This document shows, piece by piece, positions 1 to 7,771 of a stretch of DNA of 27,110 bases; the first letter of the stretch is position 1, and every line of letters begins with the position of its first letter. Below the pieces are notes generated by a model. It did no database searches, was not told where the DNA came from, and saw nothing but the letters and a program-made list of their open reading frames with translations. Made by a program: the position numbers and the translations under genes. This DNA comes from Campylobacteraceae bacterium (GTDB lineage: Bacteria; Campylobacterota; Campylobacteria; Campylobacterales; Sulfurovaceae), in assembly GCA_027022775.1 (NCBI GenBank), contig JALVXO010000250.1, forward strand, positions 1 through 27,110. The letters are read 5' to 3'.

Positions 1-349
1 CCAGGGTCGGTTCGCGGTATCTTATACCGTATTTTGGCAAAATCTGTTTCCACACATCTTCTGTGCTTGCTAAAACTTTTTTAATAAAAACAGCATCTTT
101 ATCGCTTGCTTTTGAAGCTTTAGAGCCGACACTCCCCAAAGAGAGCGGATTAAAACCGCTAAAGTATGCAAAAGCGCCAATAGCTATTATAGCCCAGCCT
201 ATTTTGGTGCGCAAAAGCATTCTAATAAACGGCCAGAAAAACATAATAGTGCCCAAAGATGGCATCCCGCGCATCCCGCCGACAAAACCGCCGCCAGAAT
301 CGCGTCTATCTTCTACATAAGAGCTTTCTCTCTCATCATCTAAACGCAT
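1..349 (-). CDS. ypfJ: YpfJ-family putative neutral zinc metallopeptidase, N-terminal part (truncated by window edge)
   Basis: The first 116 residues of a protein whose 3' end lies outside the window. It opens with a charged RESSYVEDRRDSGGG stretch, then a Gly-rich segment, one transmembrane helix at about residues 48-66 (IGWAIIAIGAFAYFSGF), and a soluble part ending in TEDVWKQILPKYGIRYREP. This layout (ESxxVEDRR, Gly-rich linker, membrane anchor, TEDVW) is typical of the YpfJ/PF04228 putative neutral zinc metallopeptidases. The catalytic HExxH would lie further on and cannot be seen. The ATG at 349 follows AGGAAA (353-358) at good spacing, with TATAAT on the minus strand at 371-376. It is on the same strand as the sat-like operon but seems to have its own promoter. 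The substrate is unknown for the family. Confidence 0.85.
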   Translation of the reverse strand, partial: MRLDDERESSYVEDRRDSGGGFVGGMRGMPSLGTIMFFWPFIRMLLRTKIGWAIIAIGAFAYFSGFNPLSLGSVGSKASKASDKDAVFIKKVLASTEDVWKQILPKYGIRYREPTL

Positions 350-370
350 AAAGTTTCCTTTTTTGGATGT

Positions 371-376
371 ATTATA
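371..376 (-). promoter_or_regulatory. -10 element for the ypfJ-like gene
   Basis: Reading on the minus strand gives TATAAT, 22 bases upstream of the ATG at 349. There is no clear -35 hexamer, which is normal for Campylobacterota sigma-70 promoters. It sits in the 42-bp gap after the sat-like stop codon. Confidence 0.5.
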
Positions 377-391
377 CCATAGCTGCAAAAA

Positions 392-1579
392 TTAAGTCAA
401 AGAGCTTGTCTGATACAGCTCCATCAGTTTTATGTAAAAATCCTCTTCATTTTTCTCTTCCAAAATTCCGCTGCTTGGAAAGAGCATATCGTAACTCTCT
501 TGCAGGTTATTAAATCTTTTTGGGAAAAGTTTAGAGATAATATGCGCCGATATCTCTTTTCTAACCAGGATTGTCGGCGGCAATATTCCGTTTTTAATCA
601 ATTCCATAAGCGGTTTATGGTGGTAGTGAATATGGTGGTGCTGTCCATGCGGGCAGGTGTTGTTGTTTACCAGCGTTTTACAGGTATCGCAGTAAACATA
701 CTCATTAAACAGTTCTATTTCTATATTTATATCTTTAAAAGAATCAAAAATTGTGCTCATTTGGTTCTGGTTGTATGTTATCCCCAGAGCTCTGTGGTTT
801 CTGCCCACTATCAATCTGTCGCAGCCGTAATTTTTTGCCACGATAGCATCCAGAATAAGCTCATTATACCCCGCAAAAATGTAACTGTTTTCAAATGGAA
901 CCACAAGCACTCTGTTTGGCGGTATAAAGTTATCTAAAAGTATATCAAGTGTCTCTTTGCGTATTTCGTAATCGAGCCCCTCTTTGGTAAACGGCTTCAT
1001 TAAGAAAATCACAAGCAAGTCGCATTTATCCAAAGATTGGCGTATAACCCTCTCATGAGCTCTATTTAGCGGGTTTGCACCAAGCATTATTGCACAAATT
1101 TTACCCTTAATTTCACTTGTAGCGCTTTTAAATAACTCTATACTCTTTTTAATCGGTTCATACTCAACTTTATACTCACCGCTTACTGCCCACTCCCCTA
1201 TTCTTTTAAATGCCCTTTTAATTGCCGGCTGCGATTTGTCTGTAGTGCCGTAAATATTAAATATTCTCTCATTAACATCTATCTTAAAAGTTTCATTTAC
1301 AATCAGTTCACCCACTTTTTTATTGTCGCATATAAGCAGAACTTTATCCCCTTTTTTGAAATTTTGGATATTTTTTTCATTAAGTTTGCCTTTGGGGGTT
1401 AAGATGAAAGAGTAAGGCATAGGCATATTTTTATATTTTTTGGTGCGGTCAACCTCTTTTGCAGTGGCTTCATCCATAAGTTTTGTAACAGGTTTAAGCA
1501 ATCCTTCTTGCACAAGCGCCAAAGAGGATAGAGCCTCTTTGTCTATAAAAAGGGTATCATTTCTTCTTGAATAACTCAA
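392..1579 (-). CDS. sat: Sulfate adenylyltransferase (ATP sulfurylase)-like protein with degenerate active-site motifs
   Basis: A 395-residue protein with ATP-sulfurylase architecture: an N-terminal PUA-like part (about 1-155), a nucleotidyltransferase core, and a Zn-type motif YCDTC...TCPHG (Cys297, Cys300, Cys309, His311) followed by a His-rich stretch (314-321). ATP sulfurylases make APS from ATP and sulfate. The core motifs are altered: the usual QxRNPxHxxH reads LGANPLNRAH (166-175), losing Gln, Arg and the first His, and GRDH reads GRNH (259-262). Sulfate activation is therefore doubtful. The start is TTG, supported by GAGGAG seven bases upstream. The gene overlaps cemR by 23 bp and is the last gene of ispDF-cemR-sat, the same order as Cj1607-Cj1609 in C. 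jejuni. Family membership is secure; activity is not. Confidence 0.8.
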   Translation of the reverse strand: MSYSRRNDTLFIDKEALSSLALVQEGLLKPVTKLMDEATAKEVDRTKKYKNMPMPYSFILTPKGKLNEKNIQNFKKGDKVLLICDNKKVGELIVNETFKIDVNERIFNIYGTTDKSQPAIKRAFKRIGEWAVSGEYKVEYEPIKKSIELFKSATSEIKGKICAIMLGANPLNRAHERVIRQSLDKCDLLVIFLMKPFTKEGLDYEIRKETLDILLDNFIPPNRVLVVPFENSYIFAGYNELILDAIVAKNYGCDRLIVGRNHRALGITYNQNQMSTIFDSFKDINIEIELFNEYVYCDTCKTLVNNNTCPHGQHHHIHYHHKPLMELIKNGILPPTILVRKEISAHIISKLFPKRFNNLQESYDMLFPSSGILEEKNEEDFYIKLMELYQTSSLT

Positions 1580-2441
1580 ATTTTCTCCTCTTCTCCCAGA
1601 GACTTTTTCGAGAGATTCCCAATTTTTTACTCAATTCAGTATCTGGGTATTGGTATTGGAATTTCTTTATTATATACTGAACATACTCATTAATAGTCAT
1701 AATATTGTTATGGTCGTAAAGTTTATTGTTGCTGTTGAGTATAATCTTCTCATAAGGTGTTTCTAAAGATGTATCAAGAGATGAGAGTATAAACCGTTTT
1801 CCATCTAGCATTTCATACAGTTTTTCCCTCTCATCTTTTTTAAGTTTATCTATTCTGGAGACATAAGCTATGGATCTATGGCTTAATTTTTCTACTCTCT
1901 CTTCCCAATCCTCTTTTTGCAAATCTACAAATTCCAAAAGCGCCTCTTTCTCTTTTGCAATTTCCAGCGCAACTTTGTCTGCAACCCTTTGGGTGTTAGT
2001 GTAAACTGTAAGCGGCAATCTTACTCCATGCGGGTCAAAATCGACTTCTATCTCATTTATCATACTCTCAAAAAGGTCTTTGTAAAAATTGTTTTCGCGT
2101 TTTAAGCGTTCATATTTGCGGTAATGTTTTATTTTCCGAACAAGCTCTTCTACATTAAACGGTTTAACAATATAATCTTTTGCTCCCATTTCAAGTGGTT
2201 TAACCACTGTATCGTTATTGATGTAATTAACCATTAAAATAATTATTCTATCTTTAAATTTCTCTATAAGCTTAAACGGTTTCTGCCCCGGGATTGTTGT
2301 AGAGAGCAGATAGATATCTCCATTGCTATCCATAGCATCTTTTACAGAGCTGAAAATCTCTGTCTCAAAATTGTATTGGCCAAGTTTTGTAGCCATGCTT
2401 TGCGCCAAATATAGTTCGTTTTCAACTATTGTAATCTTCAT
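1557..2441 (-). CDS. cemR: Atypical orphan response regulator of the HP1021/CemR family
   Basis: 294 residues: a receiver domain (1-120) and a C-terminal Fis-type helix-turn-helix (LSKKLGISRKSLWEKRRKF). The roughly 140 residues between them look like an eroded AAA+ domain without Walker A or GAFTGA motifs. The phosphoacceptor position is Ser47 (DIYLLSTTIPG), not Asp, although Lys93 of the KPF motif remains. The H. pylori HP1021 and C. jejuni Cj1608 proteins share this size, the Asp-to-Ser change and the genomic position after ispDF. They bind TGTTWCW boxes, act at oriC and control energy metabolism. I chose the ATG at 2441, which overlaps the ispDF stop as ATGA behind GGAAAG; a GTG at 2453 is the alternative. 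Unlike HP1021, this protein contains no cysteine. The family assignment is from memory of the homologues, not from a search. Confidence 0.85.
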   Translation of the reverse strand: MKITIVENELYLAQSMATKLGQYNFETEIFSSVKDAMDSNGDIYLLSTTIPGQKPFKLIEKFKDRIIILMVNYINNDTVVKPLEMGAKDYIVKPFNVEELVRKIKHYRKYERLKRENNFYKDLFESMINEIEVDFDPHGVRLPLTVYTNTQRVADKVALEIAKEKEALLEFVDLQKEDWEERVEKLSHRSIAYVSRIDKLKKDEREKLYEMLDGKRFILSSLDTSLETPYEKIILNSNNKLYDHNNIMTINEYVQYIIKKFQYQYPDTELSKKLGISRKSLWEKRRKFELFKKK

Positions 2442-3556
2442 AATCTTTCCCACTTAAAGTAATTTAAATTTACAGTTGCATAAACCGCAACACCCTCTTT
2501 GCGTCCTACAAAGCCCATCTTTTCGGCGGTTGTCGCCTTAATGTTAACCCTGCTTTTGGAAATTCCCAAAATGTCTGAAACCACCCTTTCCATCTGCTCT
2601 TTATAGGGTGAAATTTTTGGAATTTGAGCTACTATGCTTATGTCGCAATTAGTAATCTCATACCCTACTCCTTTTACAAGTTTGGTTACCTTTTTTAAAA
2701 GTTCCCTGCTGTCAGCCCCTTTATATGCGGCGTCTGTGTCTGGGAAGAGCTCTCCAATATCCCCTAAAGAGCTCGCCCCAAGCAGCGCGTCTATTAGCGC
2801 GTGAATCCCCACATCGCCGTCGCTGTGGGCTTTAAAGCCAAATTCAGAATCTATTTTTACTCCGCAAAGAACCATATCTTTGCCGCGGATAAACGGATGT
2901 ATATCTATGCCGAAACCTGTTTTTGTGCAATCTGCAGGTTTTTGAAGGCAGGGCAAGTTTTTTAAATCATCCGCATAAGTCAATTTTGTGGCAGCATTGG
3001 AACCCTTAACAAAAATAACCTCTCTGCCGCTTGCATGAAAAGCACTGCTCTCATCTGTAAATTCGCCGTTTTTTAAAGAGTCTTTAAGCGCTTGGGTATC
3101 GCTTAACTGCGGAGTCTGGATGCGAAGCAGCTTCTCCCTGTCTATTGGAGCACCCCCGTAATAGACAGTATCGCTAACCTTAATTGCCGGAACCGCGCAT
3201 GCATTCTCTTTTTTTGCCTCTATGAGCCTTTTAACCAGCGCTTCATCTATGCAGCATCTGGCCACATCGCTAACCATAACATACGGAGTCTCTATCTGTT
3301 TAAGGGCATTTAAAAGCGACTCCTGGCGGCTCTCTCCACCCTCAATAATGCAGTAGTCGGCAAATTTTTTCATCAATTTTATTTCACTACTGTTACCAAC
3401 TACTACAATTTTTTTGAAAATATTCATTTTTTCGAACTTTTTTGCAACAAAAAACCATAGAGGAATATCGTTTTGATATAACCACTGCTTTTTTGTCGGC
3501 AGTCCGAAACGGGTAGAGTTACCGGCGGTAAGTAAGATTAACGAAATCTCATGCAC
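2438..3556 (-). CDS. ispDF: Bifunctional IspD/IspF enzyme of the MEP isoprenoid pathway
   Basis: 372 residues carrying two consecutive enzymes. The N-terminal IspD domain (about 1-205) joins CTP to methylerythritol 4-phosphate; its nucleotide-binding signature is LLTAGNSTRFG with KKQW at 22-25. The C-terminal IspF domain (about 213-372) makes the cyclic diphosphate; the metal ligands Asp218 and His220 (GIDIHPF) and His252 (SDGDVGIHAL) are present. The fusion is common in Campylobacterota and alphaproteobacteria. The start is GTG, with AAGGAAG six bases upstream. It is first in the operon, and its stop codon overlaps the cemR ATG, implying translational coupling. The 292-bp gap to the divergent thiC gene should hold its promoter. 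Confidence 0.95.
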   Translation of the reverse strand: MHEISLILLTAGNSTRFGLPTKKQWLYQNDIPLWFFVAKKFEKMNIFKKIVVVGNSSEIKLMKKFADYCIIEGGESRQESLLNALKQIETPYVMVSDVARCCIDEALVKRLIEAKKENACAVPAIKVSDTVYYGGAPIDREKLLRIQTPQLSDTQALKDSLKNGEFTDESSAFHASGREVIFVKGSNAATKLTYADDLKNLPCLQKPADCTKTGFGIDIHPFIRGKDMVLCGVKIDSEFGFKAHSDGDVGIHALIDALLGASSLGDIGELFPDTDAAYKGADSRELLKKVTKLVKGVGYEITNCDISIVAQIPKISPYKEQMERVVSDILGISKSRVNIKATTAEKMGFVGRKEGVAVYATVNLNYFKWERL

Positions 3557-3607
3557 CTTTTACTTCCTTAATTTATATCCATTTAATGCAAATAAATTTA
3601 CATTAAA

Positions 3608-3696
3608 TGTTACATTTTTCCCATTTTTCCAAAATGCGACGGCCAGGTTTTAAAACGATTTTGCAATTCTAGCCAATAGAACTTTAAAGTGTAACA
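3608..3696. promoter_or_regulatory. Two inverted TGTTACA boxes (HP1021/CemR-like) between ispDF and thiC
   Basis: TGTTACA occurs at 3608-3614 on the plus strand and at 3690-3696 on the minus strand (TGTAACA as read), 82 bp apart. Both match the TGTTWCW consensus reported for H. pylori HP1021. They lie in the divergent gap that should hold the promoters of the ispDF-cemR-sat operon and of thiC, so autoregulation by CemR is possible. Single matches also occur by chance within genes in this window; two in 292 bp is suggestive only. The rest of the gap is AT-rich, and I see no TPP riboswitch in it. Confidence 0.4.
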
Positions 3697-3811
3697 AAAT
3701 TATACACTTTTTTTCATAAATTTCCCATTTTCTGCAAATTGGACAAAATTTATCCTAATTAATTTCTCTTTAAAATTTTTTTAAGTAAATATTGGTATAA
3801 ATTAAACCTAG

Positions 3812-3817
3812 TATAAT
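3812..3817 (+). promoter_or_regulatory. -10 element for thiC
   Basis: Perfect TATAAT, 31 bases upstream of the thiC ATG. TTGGTA at 3793-3798 is too close (14 bp) to be a good -35. GAGG at 3837-3840 is the ribosome-binding site. Confidence 0.5.
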
Positions 3818-3848
3818 ATCAGACAGTTTTTACTATGAGGAAATAACA

Positions 3849-5201
3849 ATGAGAACAGAGTGGGTAAAAAAAAGGCAAAACGATAAAGTCCGCACACAGA
3901 TGTATTATGCTAAACAGGGCATAATTACTGAAGAGATGGAGTATGTTGCGAAAAAAGAGAATATAGATGCAGAGTTTTTGCGCAGCGAAATTGCACGCGG
4001 ACGCTGCATTATACCTGCAAATATTAACCATAAACACCTTGAGCCTATGGCTATAGGGATGGCGGTCAGCTGCAAAATAAATGCAAATATCGGCTCTTCT
4101 GCACTTGCAAGCGATGTTGCGGGAGAGATAGAAAAAGTGGATGTCTGCCTTAAATACGGTGCAGATACTATTATGGATTTAAGCACAGGCGGCGATTTGG
4201 ATAAAATCCGCGAAGCGGTGATAAAACACTCAAATGTGCCGATTGGAACTGTGCCGATGTATCAAATTTTGCACGATATTAATGATAAAGTTGAAGACCT
4301 TACAATCGATATGATGCTTGAGACTCTAGAAAAGCAGGCGCAGCAAGGGGTAAGTTACTTTACAATACATGCCGGCTTTCTGCTCCGTTTTATGCCGCAT
4401 GTTGCAAAAAGAAAAATGGGAATTGTAAGCCGCGGCGGCTCTTTAATGGCGGCATGGATGATGCACCACCACAGAGAAAATCCGTTTTATGAAGCGTTTG
4501 ATGATATTTTAGATATATGCCGAAAGTATGATGTGGCTTTATCCCTTGGCGACAGCCTGCGGCCGGGATGCCTTGCCGATGCAAGCGATGAGGCGCAGCT
4601 AAGCGAGCTTAAAGTGCTTGGAGAATTGACACTTAAAGCGTGGGAGAAAGATGTTCAGGTAATGATAGAAGGGCCTGGGCATGTGCCTCTAAATCAAATT
4701 GAGCGCAATATGAAATTAGAGCGCGAATATTGCCACGAAGCACCGTTTTATATTTTGGGACCTTTAGTGACCGATATTGCAGCAGGTTACGACCACATAA
4801 GCTCTGCAATAGGAGCAGCTGTTGGCGGTTGGCACGGAGCTAGCATGCTGTGCTATGTTACACCAAAAGAGCACCTTGGTTTGCCAAACTCTGCCGATGT
4901 TAGAGAGGGAATTATTGCATATAAAATCGCTGCCCACGCAGCCGATATTGCCAGAGGCCGCCCGCACGCGAGGGATGTGGATGATGCGATGAGCGATGCA
5001 AGATACAATTTTGACTGGAACAAACAGTTTGAGCTGGCTTTAGACCCAGACAGGGCAAGAGAGTATCACGATGAAACACTCCCGCAAGATGTGTTTAAAG
5101 AGGCGGAATTTTGCTCTATGTGCGGGCCTAAGTTTTGCTCATATAAAATTACGCAAAACATTATGGAAACCCACGGCGAAGAGATGGTTACTAGCAACTA
5201 A
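3849..5201 (+). CDS. thiC: Phosphomethylpyrimidine synthase ThiC
   Basis: A 450-residue radical-SAM enzyme that rearranges aminoimidazole ribotide into HMP phosphate, the pyrimidine half of thiamine. Family landmarks are in order: RTEWVKKR start, GRCIIPANINH, DTIMDLSTGGD, GTVPMYQ, VMIEGPGHVPL, YVTPKEHLGLP. The C-terminal cluster motif CSMCGPKFCS (CxxCxxxxC, [4Fe-4S]) comes last, as usual for the family. The length fits the short bacterial form. The ATG is preceded by GAGG at eight bases. It is divergent from ispDF and followed by mrp. Many thiC genes are under a TPP riboswitch, but its conserved core is not visible in the short leader here, so control may be at the promoter. Confidence 0.97.
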   Translation: MRTEWVKKRQNDKVRTQMYYAKQGIITEEMEYVAKKENIDAEFLRSEIARGRCIIPANINHKHLEPMAIGMAVSCKINANIGSSALASDVAGEIEKVDVCLKYGADTIMDLSTGGDLDKIREAVIKHSNVPIGTVPMYQILHDINDKVEDLTIDMMLETLEKQAQQGVSYFTIHAGFLLRFMPHVAKRKMGIVSRGGSLMAAWMMHHHRENPFYEAFDDILDICRKYDVALSLGDSLRPGCLADASDEAQLSELKVLGELTLKAWEKDVQVMIEGPGHVPLNQIERNMKLEREYCHEAPFYILGPLVTDIAAGYDHISSAIGAAVGGWHGASMLCYVTPKEHLGLPNSADVREGIIAYKIAAHAADIARGRPHARDVDDAMSDARYNFDWNKQFELALDPDRAREYHDETLPQDVFKEAEFCSMCGPKFCSYKITQNIMETHGEEMVTSN

Positions 5202-5212
5202 AATGTCAAGTG

Positions 5213-5270
5213 GGGTCAGGTGATGAAAATAAACTTTCACCGATAAAAGTTTATTTTCATCACCTGACCC
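5213..5270. repeat. REP-like perfect inverted repeat (25-bp arms, 8-nt loop) between thiC and mrp
   Basis: The left arm is 5213-5237 (starting GGGTCAGGTGATG) and the right arm is 5246-5270 (ending CATCACCTGACCC). They are perfect reverse complements around the loop CACCGATA. The GGGTCAGG/CCTGACCC ends resemble REP hairpins that I recall being scattered through proteobacterial genomes and associated with RAYT (Y1) transposases. No T-run follows on either strand, so it does not look like an ordinary terminator. It ends eight bases before the mrp ribosome-binding site, so the folded RNA could act on transcript stability or mrp translation. It is the only copy in the window. Confidence 0.8.
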
Positions 5271-5288
5271 TAAAAAAAGGAGAATAAA

Positions 5289-6404
5289 TTGAACAAAGAG
5301 CAAGTATTAGAAGCGTTAAGAAATGTTATATATCCGGGATTTACAAAATCGATTGTGGATTTTGGGTTTGTTAAAGATATGGCAATAGACGGTGAGTCTA
5401 TTAGAGTTTTTGTAGATATCACTTCAAGCGCCGAAGAGGTTAAAAAGCAGATTATCCAAGATGCCGAAACAGAGCTTAAAAAGCTAGGGTTTAAAGAGGT
5501 GTTTGTTGATATCAGCGCGCCAAAAGCGCCAATTGAGAGAAGCAATTCAATGACAGGCAAAAATATTGCGCCTCAAGTTAAAAACTTTTTAATGATAAGC
5601 TCAGGCAAAGGCGGAGTGGGTAAATCTACAACTTCGGTAAATATTGCAGTTGCTTTGGCTATGCAGGGCAAAAAAGTGGGGCTTTTAGATGCCGATATTT
5701 ACGGGCCCAATATTCCTAGAATGTTAGGAATTGAAGGCATCAGACCTGAAGTTGTCGGCAATAAAGTGCTTCCAATTAAAGCGCTTGGGATAGAGGTTAT
5801 GTCTATGGGAAGCCTTATGGAAGAGGGTCAGTCTGTAATTTGGCGCGGTTCTATGGTAATGAAAGCAATCGAGCAATTCCTGCGCGATATTATGTGGAGC
5901 GATTTGGATGTGCTTGTTATCGATATGCCTCCAGGAACCGGAGATGCGCAATTGACTTTGGCGCAATCTGTGCCGGTGACTGCCGGAATTACAGTTACAA
6001 CTCCGCAAAAAGTAAGCCTCGATGACAGCAAGCGAAGCCTTGATATGTTTAAAAAACTGCATATTCCAACTGCCGGTATTATAGAGAATATGAGCGGTTT
6101 TATCTGCCCTGGAGATGGCAAAGAGTATGATATTTTCGGAATGGGCACAAGCGAACCGGTTGCAAAAGAGTATAATACCCAGCTTATTGCAAGAATTCCT
6201 ATTGAGCCCGAAGTTAGAAAAGGCGGCGATGAGGGCAAACCGGTAACTTACTATCAGCCAGACAGCGAAACTGCAAAAAGATTCCAAGAAGCCGCAAGCA
6301 AAATATGGCAATTTATCGAAAAAGTAAACGAAGAGGGCGGAGCAGACAATTCAGCAATCCAGCCAACAACCCCGCCAGGCGTCTCTGCCTGCTCAGTAAG
6401 ATAA
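5289..6404 (+). CDS. mrp: Mrp/NBP35-family Fe-S cluster carrier ATPase
   Basis: 371 residues. An N-terminal MIP18/DUF59 domain (about 1-80) precedes a P-loop ATPase of the MinD/Mrp type with a deviant Walker A GKGGVGKST (106-114), DADIYGPNIPRM (134-145) and IDMPPGTGD (211-219). Mrp proteins carry [4Fe-4S] clusters to apo-proteins and usually bridge them through a CxxC near the C-terminus. Here that site reads FICPGDGKEYDIFG, keeping Cys273 but with Asp where the second Cys belongs. Another Cys lies at 368 near the end. The start is TTG behind GGAG at 5279-5282; no ATG offers a better N-terminus. In C. jejuni mrp is next to ispDF; here thiC lies between them. The HK gene converges 30 bp downstream. 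Confidence 0.93.
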   Translation: MNKEQVLEALRNVIYPGFTKSIVDFGFVKDMAIDGESIRVFVDITSSAEEVKKQIIQDAETELKKLGFKEVFVDISAPKAPIERSNSMTGKNIAPQVKNFLMISSGKGGVGKSTTSVNIAVALAMQGKKVGLLDADIYGPNIPRMLGIEGIRPEVVGNKVLPIKALGIEVMSMGSLMEEGQSVIWRGSMVMKAIEQFLRDIMWSDLDVLVIDMPPGTGDAQLTLAQSVPVTAGITVTTPQKVSLDDSKRSLDMFKKLHIPTAGIIENMSGFICPGDGKEYDIFGMGTSEPVAKEYNTQLIARIPIEPEVRKGGDEGKPVTYYQPDSETAKRFQEAASKIWQFIEKVNEEGGADNSAIQPTTPPGVSACSVR

Positions 6405-6434
6405 ACCTCTCCTCCTTTTGGGGAGCAGGATATT

Positions 6435-7769
6435 TTATTTGTGTTCTTCTTTTTTTACATTTCTTGGCAATCTTATTAAGAAACCTGCACCGCGCGGTGT
6501 ATTATAAGCCCTGATAATTCCTTTAAAATGGTTTTCTATAATTAATCTGTTCATATATAAACCTAACCCCATAGAGCCCTGTTTTGTACTTTCGTGAGGT
6601 TCAAATATTTTTTCCAGTTTGTCATGCGGAATTCCTGTTCCGTTATCTTCTACTCTTACCTCTATAGTATCGCTGTCAAGTTCTCTTAAAGTTATAGATA
6701 TCATCCCGTTAACATCCACTGCATCTGCTGCATTTTTAATTAAATTGATAATAACTTGCAAAAACTCATTTGCATGCAGCACAGCTGTTGTCTGTTGCAA
6801 ATCTGTTTTTACCTGAATCTTTTTGCGTTCTAAAAGCTCATCTAAAAAGTAAATTGCTTTTCTTATTAAAAGCGCAATATCAGCCTCTTCAGCCTGCTCT
6901 TTTGGCCTATAGAATGTTCTAAAATCATCAATTGTGTTGCTCATTAACTCTACGCTGTCTTCTATCTGCTGCGCCTGTCTGTCCAGTGTTGTTACATTTA
7001 CATTCCCGCTTCCAAGTTCAAATCTCATTTTCATTAAAACCGAAGCAATCTTATTTATCGGCTGTCGCCACTGATGCGCTATCATTGGCAGCAATTCGCC
7101 TATCATAGCCTGGCGTGATTGGAATATTATGCTCTCATTGGTCTTTTTTAGAGCCTGTTCATACTTTCTTAACCTATTATATACTATTAAAGAGAGCAGC
7201 AGCGAAAGCAGCAAAAGCCCAAACCAGCTTATTGCCAGTATTATCATACTTTGGGTAATTAATTTATGTGCAACTTCGCGTATGCTGTTTTGCAGCATAT
7301 TAACATCTTTAATAAACTCTTTTTTTAAACTGTAAGAGAGTATATGCCATCTATACTTATTGTTGCTTGAGCCGTAAGCTACCAGTTCATTGTCTCTGTA
7401 AGCCCCTTCGATATCTTTTAGTTTTATTAAAACTTTTTTATCAATTTTTTTTGCGGAACTGTATAATATTCTGTTTTTATCAATTATTAAAATCGGTTTT
7501 TTATCTTTAACAATTACATTTTTTAAAAAATTAAGAGACTCTTTTTTAGATGAACTGTTTATAAAATTGTTTATAGATTTAACCCGTGTCTCTAAAAGAG
7601 AAGAGGTGATTTTATATATATTGTTAAGCTCCTGCTCTCTAATTTGGCTGTTGATATTTGATTGCGTATTAAAAAAGACTGTATAGGTAACAAGTGCAAA
7701 AACCAGCAAAATTACCGGCGGAAAGACAACAATAAGCGTAGATATCCATCTACTTGTATTTTTGTACAC
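6435..7769 (-). CDS. Membrane sensor histidine kinase
   Basis: 444 residues. Transmembrane helices at about 10-32 and 174-197 flank a periplasmic sensor region of about 140 residues with no recognisable fold. A short coiled linker then leads to the phosphoacceptor box with His232 (MIAHQWRQPIN), a DHp helix, and a HATPase domain with N-box NLIKNAADAV (342-351), G1 box EDNGTGIP (374-381) and G2 box GLGLYM (401-406). The AHQWRQP form is frequent in Campylobacterota kinases. The start is GTG, two bases after the stop of the response regulator upstream, with GAGGG in that gene's last codons, so the two are co-transcribed and very probably partners. The signal sensed is unknown. Confidence 0.9.
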   Translation of the reverse strand: MYKNTSRWISTLIVVFPPVILLVFALVTYTVFFNTQSNINSQIREQELNNIYKITSSLLETRVKSINNFINSSSKKESLNFLKNVIVKDKKPILIIDKNRILYSSAKKIDKKVLIKLKDIEGAYRDNELVAYGSSNNKYRWHILSYSLKKEFIKDVNMLQNSIREVAHKLITQSMIILAISWFGLLLLSLLLSLIVYNRLRKYEQALKKTNESIIFQSRQAMIGELLPMIAHQWRQPINKIASVLMKMRFELGSGNVNVTTLDRQAQQIEDSVELMSNTIDDFRTFYRPKEQAEEADIALLIRKAIYFLDELLERKKIQVKTDLQQTTAVLHANEFLQVIINLIKNAADAVDVNGMISITLRELDSDTIEVRVEDNGTGIPHDKLEKIFEPHESTKQGSMGLGLYMNRLIIENHFKGIIRAYNTPRGAGFLIRLPRNVKKEEHK

Positions 7770-7771
7770 TA

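Noticed and set aside
500..937. Plus-strand open frame of 145 codons
   Set aside because: It lies entirely within the sat-like gene on the other strand and has no family resemblance or ribosome-binding site.
3557..3848. TPP riboswitch upstream of thiC
   Set aside because: The conserved CTGATGAG-type thi-box core and its stems are not present, and the leader from the likely -10 is only about 25 nt.
5213..5270. Rho-independent terminator of thiC
   Set aside because: The stem is very long and no T-run follows on either strand; the ends fit a REP element better.
5724..6311. Minus-strand open frame of 195 codons inside mrp
   Set aside because: Shadow frame; mrp is unmistakable on the plus strand and the shadow has no recognisable domain.
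6405..6434. Terminator between convergent mrp and histidine kinase genes
   Set aside because: Only a 4-bp CTCC/GGAG stem is visible, without a clear T-tract.
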